NCBI GenBank assembly: GCA_963728765.1
Contig: CAVSKX010000004.1
Location: 62,001-126,000 of the forward strand
DNA: 64,000 nucleotides
Source: AC-32 sp963728765
GTDB lineage: Bacteria > Actinomycetota > Thermoleophilia > Gaiellales > Gaiellaceae
Reading direction: 5' to 3'
This document shows positions 35,317 to 43,803 of the stretch, in pieces; positions within the stretch are counted from its first letter, which is position 1, and each line of letters begins with the position of its first letter. Under the pieces are notes generated by a model. It did no database searches. It saw nothing but the letters and a program-made list of their open reading frames with translations, and had not been told where the DNA came from. The position numbers were made by a program, and so were the translations under genes.

Positions 35317-35519
35317 GCCGCCTCCTCGACGGCCTCGACCGAGATCGCGCCCATCGGGCACGTACCGGCGGCCTCGACGACGGCTGGGTCGTCGGTCTCG
35401 TGCACGAGGGCGTTGGCGATACCGTCGGCCCCGAGCTCGTACGCGTGCGGCGCGAGCTCGACGCAGGAGCCGAAGCCGCTGCAGAGGCTGCGGTCGATGG
35501 TGATGCGGTAGGTGGTCAT
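35313..35519 (-). CDS. 3Fe-4S ferredoxin
   Basis: 68 residues. Only three cluster Cys are present (LCSGFGSC and TCPMG), so a 3Fe-4S cluster of the cytochrome-P450-partner type is expected. The CSGFGSC spacing (Cys-x5-Cys) and late CP agree. Start and stop overlap its neighbours by 4 bases each. It probably carries electrons between the FAD reductase and the membrane cytochrome, as no P450 gene is in the window. Confidence 0.92.
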   Translation of the reverse strand: MTTYRITIDRSLCSGFGSCVELAPHAYELGADGIANALVHETDDPAVVEAAGTCPMGAISVEAVEEAA

Positions 35520-36118
35520 CTCGATGTACCTCCGGTCGGTGTGTCGGTTGCGGGAACTGGTGCGGGCCGCGGGGCGCGGGCCGGGGCGGGGCGCGCCGGA
35601 GCAGCCGTAAGCACGCGCCACGCGGTCGCGGCGCACACGGCGCCGATCGCCGCGAGGTAGAGCCAGAGGGCCCACGGCCGCGTCGAGTCGGTGCCGGCGG
35701 CGAGCCCGTGCACCGTCGCGAGCGCGAAGACCGCGTAGGTCGCGTAGTGGAGCCGCCGCCAGTTCTTCATCCCGATCCGCTTGCGCAGCGCGAACGAGAC
35801 GTAAATCAGCGCCATCAGCTCTCCCGCGAGGACGCCGAGCGCCGTCCACAGCGGCCGATACGGCACGAGCCCGGGGAGGAGCAGCGCCGCGGGCGTGATC
35901 TTCACCGTCGTGTCGAGCACGAGCGTGATCCCGTGGATCGCGACCGCGCCCAGGCCGAGTAGGGCCAGGAAGCGGTGCAGGTCGGTGACCGCGGGCAGCC
36001 GCAGAGTCTTGAACGGCTTGGACTTGACCGTCAGCCCGGCGAGCACGGAGAGCGTCAGCAGGATGTAGGCGGTCAGGCCGGACGCACGCGCGAGGATCCA
36101 GAAGGTCGGGTCCCTCAC
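35516..36118 (-). CDS. Ferric-reductase-type transmembrane cytochrome b
   Basis: 200 residues from a GTG at 36118, with five or six membrane helices. Two bis-His pairs are in place: LHRFLALLGLGAVAIHG (His-x13-His) and LHYATYAVFALATVHG (His-x12-His), the b-haem ligands of the ferric reductase/NADPH-oxidase domain. No flavin domain is attached; reducing power would come from the ferredoxin and reductase encoded next. The C-terminus is a Pro/Ala-rich cytoplasmic tail. GTGA and ATGA overlaps on both sides. Confidence 0.88.
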   Translation of the reverse strand: MRDPTFWILARASGLTAYILLTLSVLAGLTVKSKPFKTLRLPAVTDLHRFLALLGLGAVAIHGITLVLDTTVKITPAALLLPGLVPYRPLWTALGVLAGELMALIYVSFALRKRIGMKNWRRLHYATYAVFALATVHGLAAGTDSTRPWALWLYLAAIGAVCAATAWRVLTAAPARPAPARAPRPAPVPATDTPTGGTSR

Positions 36119-36990
36119 GCGAGGCCTCCCGCGAGGACGGTGCTGCCGTCGCCGGTGACCAGCACGCACGGGAGACCGAGGCTCGCGGCCTCCGCCGTCG
36201 CGCGCGCCTCCCCGGCGAGGAACAGTGACTTGGCGAGCACCTCGGCTTCGACGGCCGTGCCGTGGACGACCGTGACGCGTACCAGGTCGGTCTCGGCCGG
36301 ACGCCCCGTCGCCGGGTCGATCAGATGGTGGCGCTCCTCGCCGTCGCGGCGCCAGCGGCGGCGGTCGCTGCCGGACGTCGCAATCGCGGCGTCCTCGAGC
36401 GCGACGGTGATCGTGTCATCCGCCGTCTGGATCCCGACGCGCCACCCGAGGTCGTCTGGGCGCCCGATCGCGGCGATGTCGCCCCCGGCGTCGACGAGCG
36501 CCGAGCCCGCGGGCGAGAGGATCGCAGCTGCTCGGTCGACCGTGTAGCCCTTGCCGATCCCGCCGAGGTCGAGGTGGACGTCGTGCTCGAGCTCGATCGT
36601 TCCGCGCGCGCGGTCGACGAGCACGGGGCCGCCGCAGGAGCCGCCTGTGCCCGTGGCGGCGCCGTCGCGGGCGACGTGCTCGAAGGTGCGGTCGTATCCG
36701 GCGGCGACGAGAGCGTCGTGCACCGTTGGGTCGAACCGCCCGCCGGTGCGCTCACGCGCTTCCAGCGCGAGCTCGACGACGGTCAGCAGGTCCTCGCTCG
36801 CTTCGACGCGGCCGGCGCGGTTGAGCGTCGAGAGCTCGGAGTCGGGCCGGAAGCGCGAGAGAAGGGCCTCCACCCGCTCGAACTCCGCCCGCGCCGCATC
36901 CAGCACGGTGTCGGCGGCGGGGCCCCGCTCGGCGGCGAGGAAGAGCTCGACCTCGGTGCCCATCGCGCGAAAGCTGCGCCGCAGGATCAC
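36115..36990 (-). CDS. apbE: ApbE-type FAD:protein FMN transferase
   Basis: 291 residues from a GTG at 36990. RFDPTVHDALVAAGYDR, DLGGIGKGYTVDRAA, ALVDAGGDIAAIGRP and HLIDPATGRPAE are the ApbE motifs. ApbE attaches FMN covalently to a Thr/Ser of target redox proteins. No signal peptide is evident. No FMN-binding domain with the DxxSGAT-type target is encoded in this operon, so the flavinylated partner is missing or unusual. Confidence 0.9.
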   Translation of the reverse strand: MILRRSFRAMGTEVELFLAAERGPAADTVLDAARAEFERVEALLSRFRPDSELSTLNRAGRVEASEDLLTVVELALEARERTGGRFDPTVHDALVAAGYDRTFEHVARDGAATGTGGSCGGPVLVDRARGTIELEHDVHLDLGGIGKGYTVDRAAAILSPAGSALVDAGGDIAAIGRPDDLGWRVGIQTADDTITVALEDAAIATSGSDRRRWRRDGEERHHLIDPATGRPAETDLVRVTVVHGTAVEAEVLAKSLFLAGEARATAEAASLGLPCVLVTGDGSTVLAGGLA

Positions 36991-37334
36991 GACGACCTCG
37001 TCACGGTCACCGGCGGGAGCGAGACGACGCGCACCGAGGGTGCGGCCGGAGCCGGCGCGGACGCGAGCGCCGCGCGCTGCCGGGTCGCCGCCGCGATCTC
37101 GCGACGGCGCGCTGCGAGGCGGACGCGGTACACCTGCCAGCGCCTCGCGACGACGCGCTGCACGACGACGGTCTCCTGACGGAGCCGCTGCTCGCGACCC
37201 GCGAGCGCGGCCCAGCGCGGATCTGCCTTCGGGGCCGAGCTTGTCCACGGCTGCGCGGCGATCGCCGCCCAGGTCGCAAACAGGACGAGCAAAGAGCACG
37301 CGAGTGCGTACAGCCGGACAACGTGGTTAGTCAT
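36987..37334 (-). CDS. Small membrane-anchored protein with a coiled-coil stretch
   Basis: 115 residues. One N-terminal membrane segment (VVRLYALACSLLVLFATWAAI), then an Arg/Gln-rich helix of ~60 residues (REQRLRQETVVVQRVVARRW) and an Ala/Pro tail ending VTVTRSS. It is the second gene of the ApbE/cytochrome operon, overlapping both neighbours by a few bases. Function unknown; topology suggests an external or cytoplasmic helical stalk tied to the complex. Confidence 0.7.
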   Translation of the reverse strand: MTNHVVRLYALACSLLVLFATWAAIAAQPWTSSAPKADPRWAALAGREQRLRQETVVVQRVVARRWQVYRVRLAARRREIAAATRQRAALASAPAPAAPSVRVVSLPPVTVTRSS

Positions 37335-37695
37335 CGTCGCCCCCGCCGCCGTGGGCGCCGTGGTCGTCGCTGCCGTCGTCATCGCCGTGGCCCGAGTCGT
37401 TTCCGAAACTCGCGGCCTGCACGACCCGAACTGCGGTCGGCGCCGGAGCCGGCTGTGCGGGCGAGGCGGGAACCGAGGGAACGGCCGGGAGCCTGGGCGG
37501 GCGCCTGGCCAGCGCAAGGCGCAACGCCGCCTCCTGGCGGTCGAGTGCCTTCGCGCGGGCCGAGAGCGAGGTCGCGGCCGGCTTGGTGACTGCCGCGGGC
37601 GTGCCGAGCTGGGCGGTCCGTAGTGCTGCGGTCGCGCCGGCGATCGCGGCCAGTCCGAGTGCGATTGAGATGACGAACGCGTGCTTGCGTGACAT
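37327..37695 (-). CDS. Small anchored protein with an HGGGGDDD tail (first gene of the redox operon)
   Basis: 122 residues from the ATG at 37695, preceded by GGAGG. An N-terminal hydrophobic anchor (HAFVISIALGLAAIAGATAAL) is followed by a helix (SARAKALDRQEAALRLAL), a Pro-rich linker and a C-terminal 25-residue segment of Gly, His and Asp ending AHGGGGDDD. The tail resembles those of the two small proteins flanking the two-component system at 43.4-46.4 kb. Metal binding is plausible but unproven. Confidence 0.72.
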   Translation of the reverse strand: MSRKHAFVISIALGLAAIAGATAALRTAQLGTPAAVTKPAATSLSARAKALDRQEAALRLALARRPPRLPAVPSVPASPAQPAPAPTAVRVVQAASFGNDSGHGDDDGSDDHGAHGGGGDDD

Positions 37696-37744
37696 GGCTT
37701 CCTCCTGGTCGAGTCCACGGTAGGAGGCGGCCGTCCAAGCCCGG

Positions 37745-37789
37745 GACAAGCGCGGGTAAAGGTTTGGCAGCGGCCGGTAAAACTTCGGC
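37745..37789 (-). promoter_or_regulatory. Putative response-regulator site before the redox operon
   Basis: Two direct repeats, GGTAAAGGTTTGGC (37755-37768) and GGTAAAACTTCGGC (37776-37789), are spaced 21 bp start to start, two helical turns, the arrangement used by OmpR/PhoB-type regulators. The first is nearly identical to the site at 46481-46494 before the two-component operon. They lie 60-94 bases upstream of the 37695 start. Confidence 0.65.
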
Positions 37790-37827
37790 TGCTCGCCGGT
37801 GTCCACGGCGGTTCCTAGACTGGCCGC

Positions 37828-39876
37828 GTGCCAAGAGGCTTCGCCGGAGTGGACGCGCCCGCGGCCTGGCCGCGCCTGCCGGGGACTCCTCGGCCTGAGC
37901 GCGCGGACGCCTCGGTCGCGACGCTGAGCGGCGTCGGCCCTGCGCTTGAGAAGAAGCTCGCCAAGCTCGGCCTGCGGACGGTGCGCGACCTGCTCGAGCA
38001 CCGGCCGCATCGCTACGAGAGCGCGGTCCCGGAGCGCCCGATCGCCGAGTTGCTGATTGGCGAGGAGGCCGCGATCTCCGGCGAGGTGCGCTCGGTCTCG
38101 GTCCGCCGGCCGCGGCGCAATCTCGCGATCGTCAACGCTCGCGTCGCCGACGGGAGCGACGAGATCGTCGCGGTCTGGTTCAACCAGGCCTGGCTTGCGG
38201 ACAAGCTGCAGCCGGGGACACGTGTGCGCTTGCGCGGGCAGCTGAAGCGCAGCGGCTTCCAGGTGCGCTCGTATGACCTGAACGGCGTCGCCGCGACGGC
38301 GGACTTTGCTCCCGTCTATCCCGCCAGCGAGGAGGTGACGCCGCAGCGGCTGCGCGGCCTCGTCGAGCGGGCGCTTCCTGCGGCGCGTGACCTGCCGGAT
38401 CCCCTGCCCGTCGAGCTGAAAGCCGCCGAGCGGCTGCCGCTGCGGGCCGACGCGCTCTGGGCGCTGCACCGGCCGCGCTCGCTCGAGGAGGGCGAGGCGG
38501 GACGGCGGCGGCTCGCGTTCGACGAGCTGCTGGTGCTGCAGGTCGGTCTCGCGCGCGCCCGCGCGGGCCGCGAGGCCGCGGTCGCGCCGGCGCTCGGCAA
38601 GCCCGGCGAGCTGGTCGCGAGCTACTGCGGGCTGCTGCCGTTCGAGCTCACGGCCGACCAGGAGTCGGCGATCCGCGAGATCGACGGCGATCTAGAGCGT
38701 GAGGCGCCGATGCAGCGGCTGCTGCAAGGTGACGTCGGCTCGGGTAAGACGGTGGTCGCGCTGTACGCGCTGCTGCGCGCCGTCGAGGCCGGCCGGGTCG
38801 GCGCGCTGATGGCGCCGACCGAGACGCTGGCCGAGCAGCACTTCCTGACGATCGAGCCGCTCTGCACGCAGCTCGGCGTGCGCGTCGCGTTGCTGACCGG
38901 GTCGGTGAAGTCGGAGCTCGAGGGCGCGCAGATCGTCGTCGGGACGCACGCGCTGATCCAGGAGGGCGTCGACCTCGGCGAGCTCGGCGTAGCAGTCGTG
39001 GACGAGCAGCACCGGTTTGGCGTGGAGCAGCGGAAGGCCTTGACCGAGGGCCGCACGCCGCACGTGCTGCACATGACGGCGACGCCGATCCCGCGGACGC
39101 TCGCGTTGACGCTCTACGGCGACCTCTCGGTCACGGAGATCGCGAAGCCACCGGCCTCGCGGAAGCCGATCGTCACGTCCTGGGTGACGGCCGAGCGCTC
39201 GTCGGAGGCCTACAAGCGGCTGCGACGGCACCTCGACGAGGGTCGCCAGGCGTACGTGGTGTGCCCGCTGATCGAGGAGTCGGAGACCTCGCAGTCGCGG
39301 GCGGCCGAGGCCGAGGCGGAGCGGCTCAGGCGGGCGGAGCTGCGCGACTACCGGGTCGGGCTGCTCCACGGGCGGCTGCGGCCGGCCGAGCGGCGTGAGC
39401 TGATGGCGCAGTTCAAGGCGCGGGAGCTGGACGTGCTGGTGGCGACGACGGTGATCGAGGTCGGCGTCGACGTCCCGAACGCGACGATCATGATCGTCCA
39501 GGAGGCCGACCGCTTCGGGCTCGCGCAGCTGCACCAGCTTCGGGGTCGGGTGGGACGCGGCGCCGAGCAGTCGTACTGCCTGCTGATCTCGCGGCCTCGC
39601 GAGGGGCTGACCGACAACGCGCAAGAGCGGCTGCAGGCGCTCGTCGACTCCGCCGACGGCTTCGAGCTCGCGGAGAAGGACCTCGAGCTGCGCGGCGAGG
39701 GCCAGCTCCTCGGCACCCGACAGGCAGGCATCTCCGACCTCCGCTTCGTGCACTGGCGAGCCGACCGGCCGCTCCTGGAGCGAGCGCGTGCGGCCGCCGA
39801 GGGCCTCGTCACGTACGAAGGCCCGCTCGTGGAGGAGGTCGAGCGAGTCTTCGGTGAGCGCGAGCTCGCGGCATGA
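37828..39876 (+). CDS. recG: ATP-dependent DNA helicase RecG
   Basis: 682 residues from a GTG at 37828. The wedge domain (residues 60-160, with RPRRNLAIVNARVADGSDE) precedes helicase motifs QGDVGSGKTVVALYAL (I), MAPTETLAEQHF (Ia), VVDEQHRFGVEQR (II, DEQH), MTATPIPRTLALT (III), VIEVGVDVPNA and QLRGRVGRGAEQSYCLL (VI). It rewinds stalled forks and branch-migrates Holliday junctions. Confidence 0.96.
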   Translation: MPRGFAGVDAPAAWPRLPGTPRPERADASVATLSGVGPALEKKLAKLGLRTVRDLLEHRPHRYESAVPERPIAELLIGEEAAISGEVRSVSVRRPRRNLAIVNARVADGSDEIVAVWFNQAWLADKLQPGTRVRLRGQLKRSGFQVRSYDLNGVAATADFAPVYPASEEVTPQRLRGLVERALPAARDLPDPLPVELKAAERLPLRADALWALHRPRSLEEGEAGRRRLAFDELLVLQVGLARARAGREAAVAPALGKPGELVASYCGLLPFELTADQESAIREIDGDLEREAPMQRLLQGDVGSGKTVVALYALLRAVEAGRVGALMAPTETLAEQHFLTIEPLCTQLGVRVALLTGSVKSELEGAQIVVGTHALIQEGVDLGELGVAVVDEQHRFGVEQRKALTEGRTPHVLHMTATPIPRTLALTLYGDLSVTEIAKPPASRKPIVTSWVTAERSSEAYKRLRRHLDEGRQAYVVCPLIEESETSQSRAAEAEAERLRRAELRDYRVGLLHGRLRPAERRELMAQFKARELDVLVATTVIEVGVDVPNATIMIVQEADRFGLAQLHQLRGRVGRGAEQSYCLLISRPREGLTDNAQERLQALVDSADGFELAEKDLELRGEGQLLGTRQAGISDLRFVHWRADRPLLERARAAAEGLVTYEGPLVEEVERVFGERELAA

Positions 39877-40415
39877 GCGCGCTGCGCCGTCGCCGGCTCG
39901 TCCACGGGCTCTCGGCGCGCGACGACGCGCGGCGGTGGGCGGCGGCGTCGGAGCTCGCTCGAGCCAGTGACGAGCGAGCGCTTCGCCGGGTCGAGCGCGT
40001 GCTCGAGGGTCGAGGGAGCGAGCAGGGCCGCGCGGCCGCCGCCTACGTGCTCGGCTTCAGTGGCGACAGCGCGTTCGCCGACGTGCTCGCGCGCCGGCTC
40101 GCAGACCCGAACGAGAGCGTCGCCGTCCGCGCGCACGCCGCAGAAGCTCTCGGCCACCTGCTCCAGTACCAGCCGGTGCTTGCGGAGATCCGGACGGCGA
40201 TCGTCACGTCGCTGACCGACGCGGAGCCCGAGGTGCGGTTCTGGTCGGCGTTCGCGGTCGGCGCGCTGACGTTGCAGGAGTCGCGGCCCCGCCTAGAGCG
40301 GCTGCTGGCCGATGAGTCGTTCATCGAGGGCTGGTGGACGATGCGGCAAGAGGCCGAGTGGGCGCTTCGCTGCCTCGACGGAGAGGAGCACCCGCCGCTC
40401 CCGGACCGGGTGTAG
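39873..40415 (+). CDS. HEAT-repeat protein
   Basis: 180 residues, ATGA overlap with recG. Three or four alpha-helical repeats are visible, e.g. RAAAAYVLGFSGDSAFADVL, RAHAAEALGHLLQ and VRFWSAFAVGAL. Such proteins are scaffolds for protein contacts. Partner unknown. Confidence 0.75.
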   Translation: MSALRRRRLVHGLSARDDARRWAAASELARASDERALRRVERVLEGRGSEQGRAAAAYVLGFSGDSAFADVLARRLADPNESVAVRAHAAEALGHLLQYQPVLAEIRTAIVTSLTDAEPEVRFWSAFAVGALTLQESRPRLERLLADESFIEGWWTMRQEAEWALRCLDGEEHPPLPDRV

Positions 40416-40419
40416 CCGG

Positions 40420-40958
40420 GTGCGGATCATCGCCGGCTCGCGGAAGGGCGCTCGGATCTTCGCGCCGAAGGGGCTCGACACGCGACCGACCGCCGACCGC
40501 GTCCGGGAGGCCGCGTTCAACCTCCTCGGGCCTGGCGCAGCCGAGGACGCGACGGTGCTCGACCTCTTCGCCGGCTCGGGCGCGATGGGGCTCGAGGCGC
40601 TCTCGAGAGGCGCCGCCCACGCGACCTTCGTGGAGAACGACCGCGAGGCCTGCCGCACGATCAACCGCAACCTCGACAAGCTCGGGCTCGACAACGCGAC
40701 CGTCTTCTGCCAGGACGCGTTGACCGCCCTACGAGCTGATGCGCGCACGGGCACCGGATACGATCTCGTGCTGGTCGACCCGCCCTACCGGAGGTTTTCT
40801 TCCCTGCAAAACGCCATGATTCGACACCTGCCAGACATCCTCGCTCCGGGCGGCACGCTCCTGATCGAGACCGCCGCCGACGAGGAACCGGAGCTGCCGC
40901 TGGCGAAGCGGAAGAGCCGCAGCTACGGCGCAGCACGACTCACGATCTTCGAGCACGA

Positions 40959-40962
<4 letters not shown>
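40420..40962 (+). CDS. rsmD: 16S rRNA (guanine-966 N2) methyltransferase
   Basis: 180 residues from a GTG at 40420 (VRIIAGSRKGARI). LDLFAGSGAMGLEALSRGA is the SAM-binding loop and LVLVDPPYRRF the N-methyltransferase motif (DPPY). RPTADRVREAAFNLLG is the RsmD-specific stretch. The neighbour coaD confirms the usual rsmD-coaD pairing. Confidence 0.95.
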
Positions 40963-41470
<508 letters not shown>

Positions 41471-41474
<4 letters not shown>

Positions 41475-41815
41475 GCGAGCCCGCCACCAGCCTCGAGACG
41501 CTGCTAGCCGCCGGCGGAGAGGTGCGGCTCCAGAAGCGCCAGGCGCAGGACGTGCTCCAGAAGCTCCGGGCTCGCGGAGCCGTCAGCGAGACCGCCAACA
41601 ACATCGAATCGCAGCTGGCGCACGGCGACGAGGTCGTGCTCGCGCCCGACGAGGCCGGGGCGGTGCTCGAGGAGCTCCGGGCGAGCGGGCGCCGCTGGGT
41701 CTTCGGCAGCGAGGCGCCGCGCGAGCACGAGCCGCCGCGTGCCGTGCGTCCGGAGCCCGAGCCGGAGCCCGAGCCGGAACCGCGCGGATGGCTCAGCCGG
41801 CTGTTCCGGTCCTAG
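41471..41815 (+). CDS. Small hypothetical protein with a PE-repeat linker
   Basis: 114 residues, ATG overlapping the coaD stop. A helical N-terminal part (LETLLAAGGEVRLQKRQAQD, repeated pattern in DEVVLAPDEAGAVLEELRAS) is followed by a Pro-Glu repeat linker and the amphipathic end GWLSRLFRS. I do not recognise the family; the end could touch the membrane. Confidence 0.6.
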
Positions 41816-41816
41816 A

Positions 41817-41843
41817 GGACGCGCGGGCTTCGCCCGGGCGTCC
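41817..41843 (+). repeat. Two-hairpin repeat, copy G (hairpin 1)
   Basis: GGACGCGCGGGC, loop TTC, GCCCGGGCGTCC, with one mismatch in a 12-bp stem, followed by TCTTT. It starts 2 bases after the preceding stop codon; a terminator role is plausible. Confidence 0.65.
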
Positions 41844-41875
41844 GTCTTTCGCGCCTCTGTAAACTCCGCGCACCG

Positions 41876-42385
41876 ATGGACGTACTGGTTCTGATCGACA
41901 AGCTCGACGACCTCGTGCACAACGCGAAGGCCGTGCCGCTCACCGACCAGGTTCGGATCGACCGCGAGGAGATCTACGACATCCTCGACCAGATGCGTGC
42001 GACGATCCCCGAGGAGATCAAGCAGGCGCGCTGGATCGTCAAGGAGCGCCAGGAGATGCTGGCCGAGGCGAAGCGCGAGTGCGATCGGATCCTCGGCGAG
42101 GCGCGTGAGCAGGCCGTACGCGAGGCGTCGCAGACCGAGATCGTCAAGCTGGCCGAGCGCCAGGCGGGCGACATCATCGACGACGCCCGCCGCCAGGCCC
42201 GCGAGACGCGGCTCGAAATGGAGGACTGGGCGGACTCGATCCTCTCGACGCTCGAGGTCAACCTCGACAAGTTCCTCGCGGCGGTCAAGCGCGGCCGTGA
42301 GCGGCTGCACGAGCGGTCGCAGGAGTCGGTCGTGGCCGGCGTCGCGGCCGGTGTCGAGAGCAACAACGACGACTTCCCCGGCTAG
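41876..42385 (+). CDS. sepIVA: SepIVA/DivIVA-like coiled-coil septation protein
   Basis: 169 residues, mostly coiled coil. MDVLVLIDKLDDLVHNAKAV at the start, then RIDREEIYDILDQMRATIPE and long Glu/Arg heptads. Order coaD - this gene - DUF177 - rpmF matches the mycobacterial locus of Rv2927c (SepIVA), an essential divisome and polar-growth factor. Identification rests on context plus overall similarity. Confidence 0.75.
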   Translation: MDVLVLIDKLDDLVHNAKAVPLTDQVRIDREEIYDILDQMRATIPEEIKQARWIVKERQEMLAEAKRECDRILGEAREQAVREASQTEIVKLAERQAGDIIDDARRQARETRLEMEDWADSILSTLEVNLDKFLAAVKRGRERLHERSQESVVAGVAAGVESNNDDFPG

Positions 42386-42392
42386 GCGCGGC

Positions 42393-42902
42393 ATGGACGT
42401 GTACCTCGCGGTCGCGAGCAAGCGCGACTGGCGCAGCTATTCCGATCGGCCGGTGCCCGAGGACGTGCAGCGGCGGATCCTCGACGCGGGCCGGCTCGCT
42501 GGGAGTGCGGTGAACAAGCAGCCCTGGCGGTTCGTCGTCGTCGAGAGCGAGGACGCGAAGCAGCGGGTCTCGCAGGCCGTCTACGCGGAGGGCAACATCC
42601 AGACGTGCGCGTTCGCCGTCGCTATCGCGACGGAGGGAGGTGGCTCCGCCATCGACGTCGGCCGCGCCATGCAGAACATGTTCCTCGTCGCCTGGAACGA
42701 GGGCGTCGTCTCCTGCCCGAACGGCATGGGCGACCAGCAGGCCGCGGCGCGCGCTCTCGACCTAGGCGAGGGCTGGCTGCCGGTGAACATCCCGAGCTTC
42801 GGCTACCCGAAGCGCGACCTCCAGCCGGAGTCGAAGAGCGCCGAGGAGTGGAGCGTCGAGGCGAACCGCAAGCCGCTCGACGAGTTGATTCGGCGCATCT
42901 GA
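42393..42902 (+). CDS. Nitroreductase-family protein
   Basis: 169 residues. SKRDWRSYSDRPVPEDVQRR, then RLAGSAVNKQPWRFVVVE and AIDVGRAMQNMFLVAWNEGV match the FMN-dependent nitroreductase fold. Slightly short. It is inserted between sepIVA and DUF177; substrate unknown. Confidence 0.83.
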   Translation: MDVYLAVASKRDWRSYSDRPVPEDVQRRILDAGRLAGSAVNKQPWRFVVVESEDAKQRVSQAVYAEGNIQTCAFAVAIATEGGGSAIDVGRAMQNMFLVAWNEGVVSCPNGMGDQQAAARALDLGEGWLPVNIPSFGYPKRDLQPESKSAEEWSVEANRKPLDELIRRI

Positions 42903-42921
42903 TCTTGGCTACGGTGGCCGC

Positions 42922-43431
42922 GTGACCACCCTCGACCTCCGCAGCATCAAGCTTCGCTCCGGCGAGCAGTTTCGCGACGAGCAGGAGATCCGGCTCGAGC
43001 CGTTCGAGCTCGGCGGTCAGCGCTACCTGCCGGTGCCGCAGGTCGTCCCCGCGGCGCTGACGATCACGCGCGCGTCGACCGGAACGGTCTTCGAGCTGCG
43101 CTTCGACGCGCGGCTACACGGGCCGTGCTTCCGCTGCCTCGACGACGCGGTGCTCGGCGTCCGGGTCGCCGCCCGCGAGTACCAGGCGGCGAGCCCGGGC
43201 GACGACGACGAGCTGCGGACGGCGTATCTCGAGAACGACAAGCTCGACCTGTCCGCGTGGGCGCGCGACGCGGTGGCGCTGGAGCTGCCCGACAAGATCC
43301 TCTGCCGGCCCGACTGCGCCGGCCTCTGCCCGGTCTGCGGCAAGAATCTCAACGACGAGCCGCACGATCACGGCGAGCCCGAGCCCGACTCCCGCTGGGC
43401 CGCCCTCGCAGAGTTGAAAGACCGTCTCTAG
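42922..43431 (+). CDS. DUF177 (YceD-like) protein
   Basis: 169 residues from a GTG at 42922. The C-terminal CRPDCAGLCPVCGKNLN with ALAELKDRL is the DUF177 signature. These proteins are normally encoded directly before rpmF and are linked to 23S rRNA metabolism. Here rpmF is separated by a 3.2-kb minus-strand insert. Confidence 0.88.
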   Translation: MTTLDLRSIKLRSGEQFRDEQEIRLEPFELGGQRYLPVPQVVPAALTITRASTGTVFELRFDARLHGPCFRCLDDAVLGVRVAAREYQAASPGDDDELRTAYLENDKLDLSAWARDAVALELPDKILCRPDCAGLCPVCGKNLNDEPHDHGEPEPDSRWAALAELKDRL

Positions 43432-43440
43432 GCCGCTCGG

Positions 43441-43803
43441 CTAGTCGTCCCCGCCGTGGCCGCCGCCACCGCTGCCGCTGCCACCACCGCCACTCCCACT
43501 GCCACCACCGCCGTGCCGGTCGCCGCCGTGGTCGTCGACGGTCGTCGTGGGCGGAGGCGGCGGAGGAGGCGCGATGGTGCGGGTCGTAATCGTCCGCGCT
43601 CGCTTCCGCGCCTTGGCCTTCGCGGCCTTCGCCCGCGCGGTCGCGCGCACCTGCTTCGGCGTCAAGTTTTGTGGCGCCTGCTGGAGCCTCGTCACTGGCA
43701 CGGCGACCGAGCCGCGCGAGACGACGTAGGCGCCGTAGCCCATTCCGGCCGCGCAGAGCAGCCCGATGACGGCGAGCGTGGCGACGATCAAGCCTCGACC
43801 CAT
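43441..43803 (-). CDS. Small anchored protein with a GGGHGGDD tail (after the histidine kinase)
   Basis: 120 residues from the ATG at 43803. N-terminal membrane segment (LIVATLAVIGLLCAAGMGYG), then an Ala/Lys/Arg-rich helix (RATARAKAAKAKARKRAR), a polyproline run, then VDDHGGDRHGGGG and Gly/Ser repeats ending GGGHGGDD. Its start overlaps the kinase gene by 16 bases, so it is the last gene of that operon. Tail similar to the proteins at 37327-37695 and 45961-46383. Confidence 0.7.
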   Translation of the reverse strand: MGRGLIVATLAVIGLLCAAGMGYGAYVVSRGSVAVPVTRLQQAPQNLTPKQVRATARAKAAKAKARKRARTITTRTIAPPPPPPPTTTVDDHGGDRHGGGGSGSGGGGSGSGGGGHGGDD

